Shown here: piece after piece, positions 36,746 through 47,591 of the stretch
How positions within the stretch are numbered: the first letter of the stretch is position 1
Layout: every line of letters starts with the position of its first letter
Source of the DNA: Mercurialis annua
Lineage: Eukaryota > Streptophyta > Magnoliopsida > Malpighiales > Euphorbiaceae
DNA: 64,000 nucleotides
Direction of reading: 5' to 3'
Assembly: GCF_937616625.2 (NCBI RefSeq)
Contig: NC_065572.1
Span: 54,981,653-55,045,652, forward strand
Position numbers and translations under genes: made by a program
Notes under the pieces: generated by a model
Databases searched by the model: none
Told to the model about the DNA's origin: nothing
The model's input: only the letters and a program-made list of their open reading frames with translations

Positions 36746-37108
36746 TGTAGTTTTGGCTTGAATAATATTAGGATGTGTTGCCATTTCAGTTTATAGCTGA
36801 TTTGTGAACAATTTGTAAAAGATTTCAAATGCAATTGTCAATTTTCTTCATTGGTTTCTTAAGATTTCAAATGCAATTGTCAGTTTTGGCTTGGATAAAA
36901 TTTGGCTTGAATGATGTTAGTATATAAGTGAAGGCACTGTTAGGGCACTGTTAGGATAATGTCAGAAAAAGTAATTAAATGAACCCCTACAATATTTAGC
37001 ATTGCAATTGTTTAGTACAAGCAAAAACTACTACAATCTACAAGCATTGTAACTGTTCAGTTGTTACAAGCACAGACAACATTGTTTTGTTGTTACAACC
37101 AAAAAATA

Positions 37109-40100
37109 TCATTGTGTTGTTACAAAAATTGGCATGGAAAACCCCAAAATCAAAAACAGCATAGTGTCATGCCCAGCACTAGTTGCTCCAGATGCAGGCC
37201 CAAAATAAGTGGGTACTCTAAGCTGAAGCCAAGGTGGCAATTCCACATTTGGAGCAGTAGTGGCCCCAGCAGTGGCATTTTCCTCCTGCAGATGCAATAA
37301 TTAACAACCACTCAACACAATTACTCAATTCACAACAACATTTCAACCTAAATTGCAAAAATAATTGGAAAACAGTTACCTGATGTGGTCTTATGAGATT
37401 ATGACAATTGATCCTGTTGTGACCTTCTTCTCCACATTTTCCACAGGTTTGTTTCTTCCCTCTTTTGCTTAACCTAGTTGTAGATGTAGATCTGGGTTCA
37501 TTAGAACCTCTGATTCTCTTTTTCCTTGGTCTTCCTGTCATCTTAGGTATTGGGGGAGGTTCTATAGGCTGGAACAGATGGCATTTGAAGAACTTTCTTC
37601 CAGGAACTGGTTGTAGGCAGAATTGATATGATCTTCTGTACATTTCCTTTGAGTACCAGTGGCTTAAATGGTTCTTTGGTTCACCCTTAAGACTTAGTGT
37701 AGCACAAATTGCATGAGGACATGGGATTCCAGTCAGTTCTCATGCCCTACAAGTGCATTGTTGCTTGTCCAAAAACACAGTATGCTTATCCTCTCCTTCA
37801 CCAACCTCAAAACCATTATCACCATTGAAAATTGCCTTACAATTTTCTGCTGCATACTCTTTGTGATCTTGGAATAAATCCATGCAAATAGGGCTCCAAT
37901 TACTTCTCCATTTAGCCTCTCCTCCTCTATGTTGGGCTATTCTGACCATTGTTTTCAGTCTGATCTCATCAAGCATGGAAACAATTGGCTTGTGCCTTGC
38001 CTCTCTGATCCAAGAATTAAAGCACTCTGACATGTTGTTGTCCACTGTCCAAGAGGCACATCTGCTGGTGAAGTAAGCCCTACACCATTTAGATGGAGTG
38101 TAGTGCATAAGGTCTGTAACTGCCTGCAGATTGACTTCACCAATTGCTTTTTAGTTTATCCTCAAAATCTTCCTCAAAGGTGCTCCATGCTGCAACCCAA
38201 AACAGTTTCTCCAAGTCTCCACCCTTCCAAGACTTGGACCAGTTTGCTAATATGTGTCTTGCACACCAACGATGCTCCGCATTTGGAATAATTAAATTGG
38301 CAGCTTTTATCAGACCCTGTACACATAGTAGCAGTTCCACAATTTAATACAAGCACAATTTACAACTATACACAAAGATGAATATTCCACAATTTAAGAG
38401 TTAGAATTTACCTTCTGCATATCAGATATCAGTGTACATTTGGTTCCATCTTGAAGATTTAAATCCTTCGCCAATAACTCTATAAACCAGGTCCAATTTC
38501 TAGTGTTCTTTGTCTATAACTGCCCAGGAATTGGGTACATTTGGTCATTGGCATCTTTGCCTACTGCTGCTAGAAGTTGCCCCTGACAGTGAGCCTTTAA
38601 GAAGCATCCATCTAGCCCTATGAATGGTCTACAACCAGCCAACCAGCCCATTTTACATGCTGATAAACACACATACATCCTATTAAACACCCTTTTTTCC
38701 TCCCTCAAACTTGGCCCACAAAGATCTATCCTAATAGTACTTCCAGGATTGCTCCTAATTAAGGCATCTGCATATGCTTCTAAATAGCCAAATTCAGCCC
38801 TATAGATCCCATTTAACTCCTGCATCACCAGTCTTTTAGCCCTTTTGCATTTAGGAATGGAAACTCTAACCTTCAAATCATCCTCTACTGCTTGCTTAAG
38901 CTCAGCAATTCCCATGGTTGGCTTGTTATACAGTTTTTTCTTCATTGCCATAGCCACATACTTAGCAGTATAACTAGTATTTTCAAATATCCTATAACAA
39001 TCATGTTCTTCAACCAAGGTCTTAACAGCCAAACTAGGGTTCTTGCCATCTTGTGATATTAAAATGACAAAGGGACATCCATCACTACTCACACATTTTG
39101 CTCTAATCCTATTAGGCTCATTAGGTTTAATCTTCAATTGGACACCCCTAGACACTGCATACTTGGCAAGTGCCAATCTAGCATCTTTGGGACTGCCAAA
39201 AGTCATGCCAAGTACAAACTGATGCATCCCTTCTCTCTGTTCATATTGGACATTTGGTCCACTATCACTTTCACTGTTATCCACCTCCTCATTACCACTG
39301 CTATCCCCATCCTCATCACTCTGCTCTATTCTATCATTAGCCTCACCCACACAACTAAATTGTGTCCCTATTTCTGGCCCATCTACAACCCCTTCTGCCC
39401 CAGCTGCAACCCCTTCTGCCCCAGCTGCAACCCCTTCTGGCCCATCTGCAACCTCTATTGGCCTATCTCCAACCCCTTCTGGCCTATCTCTAACTCTATC
39501 TGGCCCAACTGCAACCCCTTCTGGCCCATCTCCAACCCCTTCTGGCCTATCTCCAACTCTATCTGGCCCATCTGCAACACCTTCTAGCCCATCTGCAACC
39601 CCTATTTCATTTAACTCCCTTGATGGTTCATTTATTTCCCTTAGTACCTCATTTACTGTCCCTGATGGCTCAGTCACATCTACTGGTTGTTCAAGATGTA
39701 GCATTAATCTATGAAACACTGGTTCATCTATCCTATGATCAGCATATAAGTATATATCACTGCACCAACTATTTTCTCTCATGTAGTTCAACATTGTTCT
39801 AATATCATCATCATTATCCACTAGAAATAACCCATCATTTAGCTTTGCACCAGGCTTTAACACAAATATGTATTCAACATTTTTAAAACCTAATTTCTCA
39901 GCATATCGCCACTGTAAATCACTCAACTTTATGTAATCTGGATCAAAATTATACACTGTATCCACATCACCATTCACATATTGCAAGTCAGGATTATAAA
40001 CCCATTCCCCTCCGTAATTAAAATGGATATCAACCCCTTCATCCAGTCTGAAAATAAGCAAAAAGTAACATGCATAAATTAATTTACAATACCAGCAACC

Positions 40101-40284
40101 AATTTATGAAATTAATAGTTAAAAATTTAACCCTAATTATTAAACAAATATCTTTTTTTTAAACCCTAGGACTGTTCCCAGTATTTTAATGGTAAAAAAC
40201 AAATGGTGGTCCACATTACCCTGTTCCTTTCAACAAAATAATTAACAAAAAAGAGAGAGGACCACATTACCTTATGGAGTCCAT
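37109..40284 (-). pseudogene. MULE transposase (MuDR-type), 4 exons, broken
   Basis: Proposed exons, in order of transcription: 40284-40271 (MDSI plus part of a codon), 40047-38412, 38316-37380 and 37285-37109, all GT-AG. N-terminal MuDR DNA-binding-like region first, then an acidic linker with repeats of about 8 residues (GVGDGPE-type). Next come 'DGCPFVILISQDGK' and the DDE region with FIGLDGCFLKAH (first D) and LISDMQKGL (second D), then EHRWCARHILANW. C-terminal parts are a SWIM finger (C-T-C … PCPHAI), a basic stretch and a CCHC knuckle (CGKCGEEGHNRINC). Damage: local frame disturbance with stop at 38514-38516, +1 A in an A-run near 38150, and Trp to stop at the SWIM finger (about 37742). 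No full protein can be made. Family known to cut and paste via TIRs with 9-bp TSDs. Confidence 0.88.
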
Positions 40285-40596
40285 GTTTTTTTTTCTTTGT
40301 CTTTCTCATCTCTCACCACTGACAGTCCTCCTTCCTTTCTAATTAAAAAAAGTAGCGATTTAGGGTTTGAAGTTAAAGAGAACAATGAGGAGACACAAGA
40401 TTCGACATGGGTTTGCAGACTAAAGAGATGAAAGAAGGGACATGAGATTCGAATCAGAGATTTAATTTAGGGTTTTAATCATTCTGATTTTGGTAGTTGG
40501 GGGAATTATCAGAGATACAAAAAGAAAAGGAAGGGGAATCGTTCGCACACGTGGAAACTACAGATTTGCCACATCAGATATCAAACGGCTATTTTG

Positions 40597-40758
40597 ATCC
40601 ATGTCAGCATGTTCACAGCAAATGAGTAACGGCGTTAATTCGGTGTGTTTTTTTTTATACTTTTTATCGACGTCAGGGTCTTATTTGAGATCGCGAATAC
40701 ATTAGGTGCTAATAAGAGACACGGAGCATATATGAGGGTTATTTTTGGACCTTTTCCC
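40597..40758. repeat. MULE right TIR
   Basis: Read inward on the minus strand it starts GGGAAAAGGTCC and matches the left TIR. The transposase start codon (40284) lies about 310 bp inside it. Confidence 0.9.
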
Positions 40759-40885
40759 TTATTTGATGTTCTAGATAGTTGTTAGCTTGATTTGTCTTTA
40801 TAGTTTGATTATGTTTGTTACACATTATGGATGTTTTGGCTAATTATTGATTAGATTTAGCGGCTGTAATTTAATTTTTATTATA

Positions 40886-41220
40886 GGCCAAACCTATCTA
40901 GAGATCCTTGTACTTTACACTTTTTTTCCGTAGATCCTTATATTTCATTTTTGCATTATCTGGTCCTTCTAATTACCTATTTTTTATTTTTAGGTCATTT
41001 TTGAGTTTTTTCTAGTCTTTTTATGTGACTGGAGAAAATAAAATATTATAAGTAGAGGGACTGGAGGAAATAAAAATTGTAAATAAAGGGACTGGAAAAA
41101 CTCAAAAAGGCCCTGAAAATCGGAAATAGGTAAGTAAAAGGACCAGATAATACAAAAATAAAATATAAGGACCTACGGAAAAAAAAAGTAAAGTACATGG
41201 GCCTCTAGATAGGTTAAGCC
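40886..41220. mobile_element. MULE-type MITE, 335 bp, perfect 9-bp TSD
   Basis: TIRs of about 110 bp: 'aacctatctagag' and 'ccgtag-tccttatatt' recur inverted at the right. TSD TTTATTATA lies at 40877-40885 and 41221-41229. It sits about 120 bp from the MULE. Confidence 0.85.
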
Positions 41221-41473
41221 TTTATTATATTAATAACTAATATGTATCTAAAAATTGGTTACTCAAAATTTAAATCTTTTAATTTATAATTGTTCGTTTA
41301 GGTCTGCTCCGTCTTCGACTCGTATTCATTTAGATACTAACCAATTTTGATTCAAGCTTGTTCACAAGCTCGGCTCGTTTAGCAGCTCAACAAAAGAATA
41401 CGAATTGAGTATAAAACGAAAATGAACACTATAAATTTTAAATGAACCAAACACAAAAACCTTTTTCAATATC

Positions 41474-41522
41474 CAGGGGCCGATGTAGGTTATAAGGGGT
41501 GGGGTCCTTTTTAGAAAGAAAA

Positions 41523-41571
<49 letters not shown>

Positions 41572-42380
41572 TAAACCTATTGATATATCATCTCTATACA
41601 ATTTAATCAAAATCATTACATAATTGCTTAGATAGTTTTTCCTATCAAATTAGCTCATAATAATAAAATGATAAAATCTATTATTCAAACCATTTTTCTA
41701 TTAGATGTCTAATATATATTTTGTTAATTAAAATAAATATAACAAAAAATATAATTTAATTCTTTTAGAATTTTAAAATTCTTCACATGTATCAAATTAA
41801 AATTATAAATTTCCTATTAAATTGAGATGCGCATTACAAATCATTGAATACAAACTAAAATTCTAAGAAATTGAAGTATAAAATTAATTAATGTACATAT
41901 AAATTATTTATTAAGTTATTTTTATATTTTAATTTAATTTATATATAAAGTATAAATAGATAGTTAATTTTTTTTATATATTTTATTTATTAATTACTAT
42001 TAAACTTTAAAAGTGTATAATTAATTAAATAAGTTTTTACATTTTTTATAGTTAATTATGTTGAGATATATGGAAACATAATAGAATTTAATAATTTAGT
42101 TTTTTAATTATTCAACTCCACATGAAAATAAATTTCTAGCTGAAATAAAATGCTGAATAATTATTTATTCACATTATTCAATATATACTTTTTTGTATAA
42201 AAAATTATATTTTTTTTAGAGAATAAAAAATTATACATTGAATAGTGTAAATAGTAATGTATTTATTAAATACTTTAATGATATAAAAATTTAACAAAAG
42301 TAATTATAAAAAAATTTATTTATTATTTTAATATTTATATATATGGACCCCACCATCCAAAGTTTCTGGATCCGCCGCTG
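41474..42380. mobile_element. hAT-type non-autonomous element, 907 bp
   Basis: The left tip is CAGGGGCCGATGTAGG. The right tip inverted reads CAGCGGCGGATCCAG. Subterminal 'ggggtggggtcc' pairs with 'ggaccccacca'. The 8-bp flanks are tcaatatc and ccaatatc (7 of 8 identical). The body is AT-rich with no transposase and includes a (TA)n run. Confidence 0.75.
41526..41568. repeat. (TA)n microsatellite
   Basis: About 21 units, inside the hAT-type element. Confidence 0.95.
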
Positions 42381-42506
42381 CCAATATCGAAGACCATGAA
42401 CACATAAATATGAATAATTTTTTAAGTAGATGAAATAATATTTAACCAAATGAACATATATATTTGAAAGAAGGTGTAAAAATGACCTAAATGTATAGCC
42501 CGTATC

Positions 42507-43154
42507 CAGGGCCGATCTTAGAAGATATACGGCCCTAGGCGATTTTTCTAAGTCTCCTAAGAAAAATATCAATTTTTGTCAAATTATTTTAAAAAAATAC
42601 GCTCGTTTTATTATTTTCACAAAAATATGCTCTCTTTTCATATAATTTTATTTATAAAGGTATATTTTTATTAAATTATTAATAGATTTTTAGTAGAACG
42701 TTGGTAGATTTTTGGTATATAGTTTTTAGATTTTTAAAATATGTATTTTTGCAAAAATAAAATAAAAAGACATATTTAGCGTAATTTTTTTTATTTGGAA
42801 GATCACATAAAAATTGACTTTAAATGATTTAAAACATATAAATTATGTTTTTTTTTTGGTATTAGTATTAAAGAAATTAAATCAATTATAGAAAAATTAC
42901 AAAACAACTTATTTAAAAGAATCGATATAAATATATTATAGATATTTTAAAGACTTCATATAAACATGAGCCCTTTAGAGTTAATATTTTTAATCATTAA
43001 TGGGTTTAATTAATTTTTACAATAAATATTAGAACATCTATCATTAAAATAATCAATAAATATATATTTTCTAAATATTTATTAGAATTATAATTATTTT
43101 TCAATTATGGGGCCACTCATAGGCCTTAGTGGCCTATACCTATGACCGAACCTA
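42507..43154. mobile_element. hAT-type non-autonomous element, 648 bp
   Basis: Perfect 8-bp TSD CCCGTATC lies at 42499-42506 and 43155-43162. The tips are diverged inverted repeats (CAGGGCCGATCTTAG against TAGGTTCGGTCATAG). AT-rich, no gene. The adjoining 43163-43512 shows nothing recognisable. Confidence 0.75.
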
Positions 43155-43512
43155 CCCGTATCTCTTGTAAGCACGTAATATACATCAGATCTAAAAAATG
43201 ATCCTAAGAACTAAAAAGAACATAAAAATTAGATGGTGTTAAATAGAAATATAAACAGAATTGAGTTATATTGTGTCTTTTTAATGCTTTCAAGACGTTA
43301 GGGCCATTTGTGAAATCCGAAATATATGAGGTGCTTATATCTCGAGTTATACATTAAGGTCATTTTTAAAATCCGAAATATATAAGGTTCTTACAATTCG
43401 GGTCATATGTTAAGATCATTTTTTCACCTTTTTTTTCAAACATTTTAAATATTAACTTGGTTCGGTTCATTTACAGTCCTACATATATATAAGACTTTGT
43501 TTATTTAGTAAC

Positions 43513-43803
43513 CAGTGTTTTATAAACCAAACTGAACCGGCCAGTCGAACCGTTTAAACAGGGAACATGTCAGTGGTTCGGTCTAAAATTATAAAAATCG
43601 GATCTTTTGGTTGAATCGGATTTGACCAGATTAAACCGGATTGAACCAGTAAAAAGTCGGATGTTGAACCGGTGAATCGAAGGTTGACCGGTGAAAAACC
43701 GGTGAATTATAATTTTTTTACATTTATCAAACCGCTCGTATCAGCCATTGAACCGGTTGTAGCGGGAATCGGTGGCCTCACCGGTTTGATTTTTAAAATA
43801 CAG
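43513..43803. mobile_element. hAT-type MITE, 291 bp, perfect 8-bp TSD
   Basis: Tips CAGTGTTTTATAAACC and GGTTTGATTTTTAAAATACAG. TSD TTAGTAAC lies at 43505-43512 and 43804-43811. The interior is rich in 'aaccggt' motifs. Confidence 0.85.
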
Positions 43804-43983
43804 TTAGTAACTATACCACAATCGGAAAAGTTTACTTTTAACTTAATTTTTCTCATATTATATCAAACTGTTAGATAAAATAATATATAAGTTGGACCAA
43901 ATTCTTTTAATCTCTCTAATTTTAGCTTTGTTAATTAATTTAGATGTTATAATATTTTTATTAGTGTGTAGGAACATATTAAA

Positions 43984-46930
43984 CACTACTAGAAAACAGG
44001 CAATTAGCAACGAAAATGGAATCTGTCACTAATATCGCTATTTAGCGACAAAATTTGCGACAGAATTTTTCACAACCGAAATTTGAGGATCACGACCGGC
44101 GCTGAGGTATGGGTATGGCTGTGCCAAAACCCGTTGCAAGCCTTGCGGATAAAAAATCAATCATATAAACCTGTAGAAAAGCACTGCTCGGGGGGTAACC
44201 GAGACTCCAACCTCAATCTAGCAGTTTATACAAGCGATTCTATAATTAAAATACTTATTCCAAAACCGAGACTCCAAACATACCTCATTTATAAATAATT
44301 CACAATATATCGTGCCAAGGATAATATAAATTAATCGAACAAATTCGATAATACAAAGTGTAAGACATCCAATATAATATTGAACTAGTTCAACTGCGAT
44401 TTTAGAGTTTAAAACAGTTGACTAGTTTAAACGACATAAAAACCTACGAGGAATCAAAGAAACGAAGATGACCAAAGCTTTCAAATCATGAACCTGGAAA
44501 ATTAGGAAAACAACGGGGTCAGATATACTAAGATGAGGTCATAATGCTATTTACATTTATTAAGATTAAAACCCTTAAAACCAAATCCTTACACATAAGA
44601 TTATGAAATACAGTATTGAAATGAAATCACAAAGTATAACCCAAAGTAGATGGAAACAAATCCTCATCGATCCAAAAGTAAGCCAGACATGTAGTTAGTC
44701 AATCCCAAAGTACTTACCGTTGCACAGAGTCTTGATACTTGCCTATCGAATAGCTTGTTCCAATCCAGATCCATAATCATTAAAAACAGTTCGCAAACAG
44801 CTGTAATACTAAAATAATTTGCGGTACTTAATAAAGCGGTAAATAACACTATAAACTCACTGCTTGCATATCCACGTGATAACCTTGGTAAGCGAGCTAA
44901 CCCTGTGCAGAATCCGTAGCACAAGCATACGACGGGTTTAAAAACAATGCACAAGTTAAAAACCATTCAACCCCTAACTCTAAAAATACTAAACACCACA
45001 TAGGACTAACATCTCAAATCACAACTAAAGAACAAACCAAATTATCCATCCAATCCATAACAAACAAATAATAAGTTAATCTTAGACGAGTTCTTACTTT
45101 TGAAATCATAATCCAAAATTTTTAAATACTTAAATAATTATTTTACAGCCAAAGAGTTTTCCAAAGTAGTTTGTTAAACATAAACCATATTTTGGTTTAA
45201 CACAAGATGCCGGATGACTCAAGTCTAACCCAACCCAAGTATAAGTCAAGTGTAACCCAAAGTAATAATCCTTTAATAACCAAAGTTAATTTGAAAACAA
45301 GAACTCATACTAAACTTAACAACACCAAAGCATAATGAGAAATAAGCCATTTACTTTGGCAAGTTTCTCCCAAAGTACACATCACCTAAACAAGCCACCT
45401 TAAATGAAATCTCAAAGGATTTAAATGCTTTTAAACTTCTAAATTCAGATATGAAAATAGCAACTTAATACCAAGTAAGAAATGGCCAAAACCTAACATA
45501 TCTTAGAAGTATTTCAACCAATTGATAATCCATCAACCTAAGAATAAACTAACATCTTTTGTTATCAAAAACAAAATATAAAACATAATTTTCAGCCCTC
45601 TGTAACTTGATCAAAATTATCCTAAGTAAGCAAGAAAATCTTGGCCAAACAACCCAAAATCATCGAATACAATATCAATCAATTTGGCACCCAAAGTACT
45701 TATTTTAACTCTTAAAAATCAATCATATGAAAATATTTCCAGCCACATTAAACAACTCAAAAACAACGAATAAATCTTGTTAAAACCACAATTAATCATC
45801 ATACTTATCTTAGCCAAATATTCCAAACCACCAAATGTATTAGCCATAACCAACAACCTAAGATTCAAGACTTAAATAAATTTAAAGATTTTAATTAAGC
45901 CTAAAATCAGAAATTAATCCATAACAATATGCCATTTCACATAGCCCTTAGTCTAATCAACTATTCCAAGTCAATCAAGTAAAAAGAACAAGGGCTTAGA
46001 ACCACATACCTTCCGAAGTCTGAAATCTCATATTTCAATCAAGTCAAAACAGAATATACAACATGTCATATCATCCAAAGTAATGAATTAACACAAAACC
46101 TAGAAATCTCTACTCAAAAAAAGGGCTTAGAACCACATACCTCTTGTCTATACCAAGAACAATTAAACCCATAAATCAGTCAACCCAAATCAGCCTACAG
46201 ACGCATTCACATAGAGCTATATGATTTAGAACTACTAGAAATGATTATACAACGATTAAACCACAAGAGAAATGATGGAGATACATAAAATGATCAAAAT
46301 AGGACCAAGGAGTGAAGGGAATTTAATATCAGAGAATATACAGCCGTTTCAAGGTCTTAGAAATGTTTAGAAAATGATTTTGGTCGAGTTAAGGCTGTTT
46401 AAATAGAAAAACAGCGAACTGAACATGTCGCGTCGCGTCGCGCCCGCTACACCTATGTCGCTACAGCGACACACAAGTCGCGCCCGCGACTCAAGCCTGT
46501 CGCGCCCGCGAAAAGCTTCTAAATCCGAAATAATTAAATTTTGAAAATAAAATCGAGACCGCTCAAAACCCTGAGGCAACACCCAAGACATCTCAAAACA
46601 TATATTAAAAGGTTTGGATCTCGAAAACCACAATTTCAAGTAGTGGAACCACTTAAACGATCCCAAAATGAACGATAAGCTTAACGGAACTAGTCAAAAA
46701 ATATGGGGTTATAGAATTCCAATCTGTTGCTAAAACGTTTTAGCGACAGACAAGCTGTCGCTAAGTTGGCAGGGGCTTGGTGGGAAGAATTGGCGCTAAT
46801 TTTTTGGCCAACTTTAGCGACTTATATTAACAATCCGTCTCTAAAGTCATGCTGAACGAAACTCACTATTTCATATAACTGCTTAGCGACGAATTTTAGA
46901 TGTCCGTCGCTAATCTTCAAAAAAATTCAA
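43984..46930 (+). mobile_element. CACTA-type element remnant, interrupted by a solo LTR
   Basis: The left tip CACTACTAGAAAA is the CACTA terminus, followed by subterminal 'ttagcgac' motifs. After the inserted LTR (44068-46713) the same motif type resumes ('tagcgac', 'gtcgcta' at 46733-46915), typical CACTA subterminal repeats. No matching right terminus is found, so the right end is lost or hidden by later changes. Confidence 0.65.
44068..46713 (-). mobile_element. Solo LTR of a Ty3-type element (2646 bp), minus strand, TSD GAATT
   Basis: GAATT flanks both sides (44063-44067 and 46714-46718). On the minus strand the start 'tataaccccatat' corresponds to 'tgtaataccccaaaatat' of the LTR at 47592. 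The end 'gcgccggtcgtgatcctcaa' corresponds to 'gcgccggtctcggccctgag' of that LTR. Both terminal dinucleotides look mutated (TG to TA, CA to AA). It contains a GTCGCG-rich palindrome block at 46426-46512. No internal domain is present, so it is a solo LTR. It interrupts the CACTA remnant. Confidence 0.75.
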
Positions 46931-46939
46931 ATCAACATT

Positions 46940-47586
46940 CCTTTTACCAAGGCCTTGGCACAAATATAATCATATGCAAAGTTCTTGAAGGAGATCATTT
47001 CTAACAAAAACAAATTGGAGGAGTATGCAATAGTGGCCTTGCAGTGCAAGATTGGAAAGGAAATTACCACCAAAGTTGAAAGATCCAGGGAGTTTTTCTA
47101 TGCCATGTGTTATTGGTAATGTTGATGTTGCTAATTGCTTATGTGATTTAGGTGCTAGCATTAACCTGATGCCACTGTCGCTTGTGAGGAAGCTGAGCAT
47201 AACTGAAATGAAACCTACGACGGTTTCATTACAACTGGGGACAAATCCATCAAACGACTGGTTCGCATAGTTCAAGATTTGCTTGTAAAAGTTGGTAAAA
47301 TATTTTTACCAGCTGATTTTCTAGTGCTTTATATGAATAATGAAGTGGATCTGTCTATTATTTTAGGGAGACCTTACTGAGATAAAACCTACGACGGTTT
47401 CATTACAGCTGGGGACAGATCCATCAAACGACCGGTTGGCATAGTACAAGATTTGCTTGTAAAAGTTGGTAAAATATTTTTACCAGCTGATTTTCTAGTG
47501 CTTTATATGAATAATAAAGTGGTTCTGTCTATTATTTAGGGAGACCTTTCTTGCCCACAGGAGGAGTATTAATTGATGTTAAAAGT
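46940..47586 (+). pseudogene. Athila-like Ty3 gag-protease relic, left part
   Basis: Plus-strand frames read KFLKEIISNKNKLEEY (about 46977-47025) and then LPPKLKDPGSF and CDLGASINLMPLSLVRKL (about 47058-47190). This is the protease start region of Athila/Tat elements, with D-L-G-A replacing D-S/T-G-A as usual in Athila. A frameshift separates the two parts. A 174-bp stretch (47202-47375) is duplicated in tandem (47376-47550). The relic is interrupted by the chromovirus at 47592 and resumes after 57082. Confidence 0.72.
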
Positions 47587-47591
47587 GGTAT

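Larger units (their letters stand above)
35900..40758 (-). mobile_element. Complete MULE (4859 bp) with long TIRs and 9-bp TSD
   Basis: The perfect 9-bp direct repeat TTATTTGAT lies at 35891-35899 and 40759-40767. TIRs of about 162 bp (35900-36062 and 40597-40758) are about 90% alike by eye. Landmarks on both sides, in inverted order, are 'tgctccgtgtctcttatt', 'tattcgcgatctcaaat' and 'ccctgacgtcgataaaaagt'. Inside are a minus-strand transposase gene and a plus-strand GRF zinc-finger gene that converge on a non-coding middle (about 36750-37100). Both are damaged, but termini and TSD are intact, so insertion was fairly recent. It could still move if a transposase is supplied from elsewhere (inference). 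Confidence 0.93.

Noticed and set aside
39138..39587. 149-codon plus-strand ORF
   Set aside because: Antisense shadow of the acidic repeat linker of the MULE transposase; Pro/Cys/Asn repeats reflect the repeat on the other strand.
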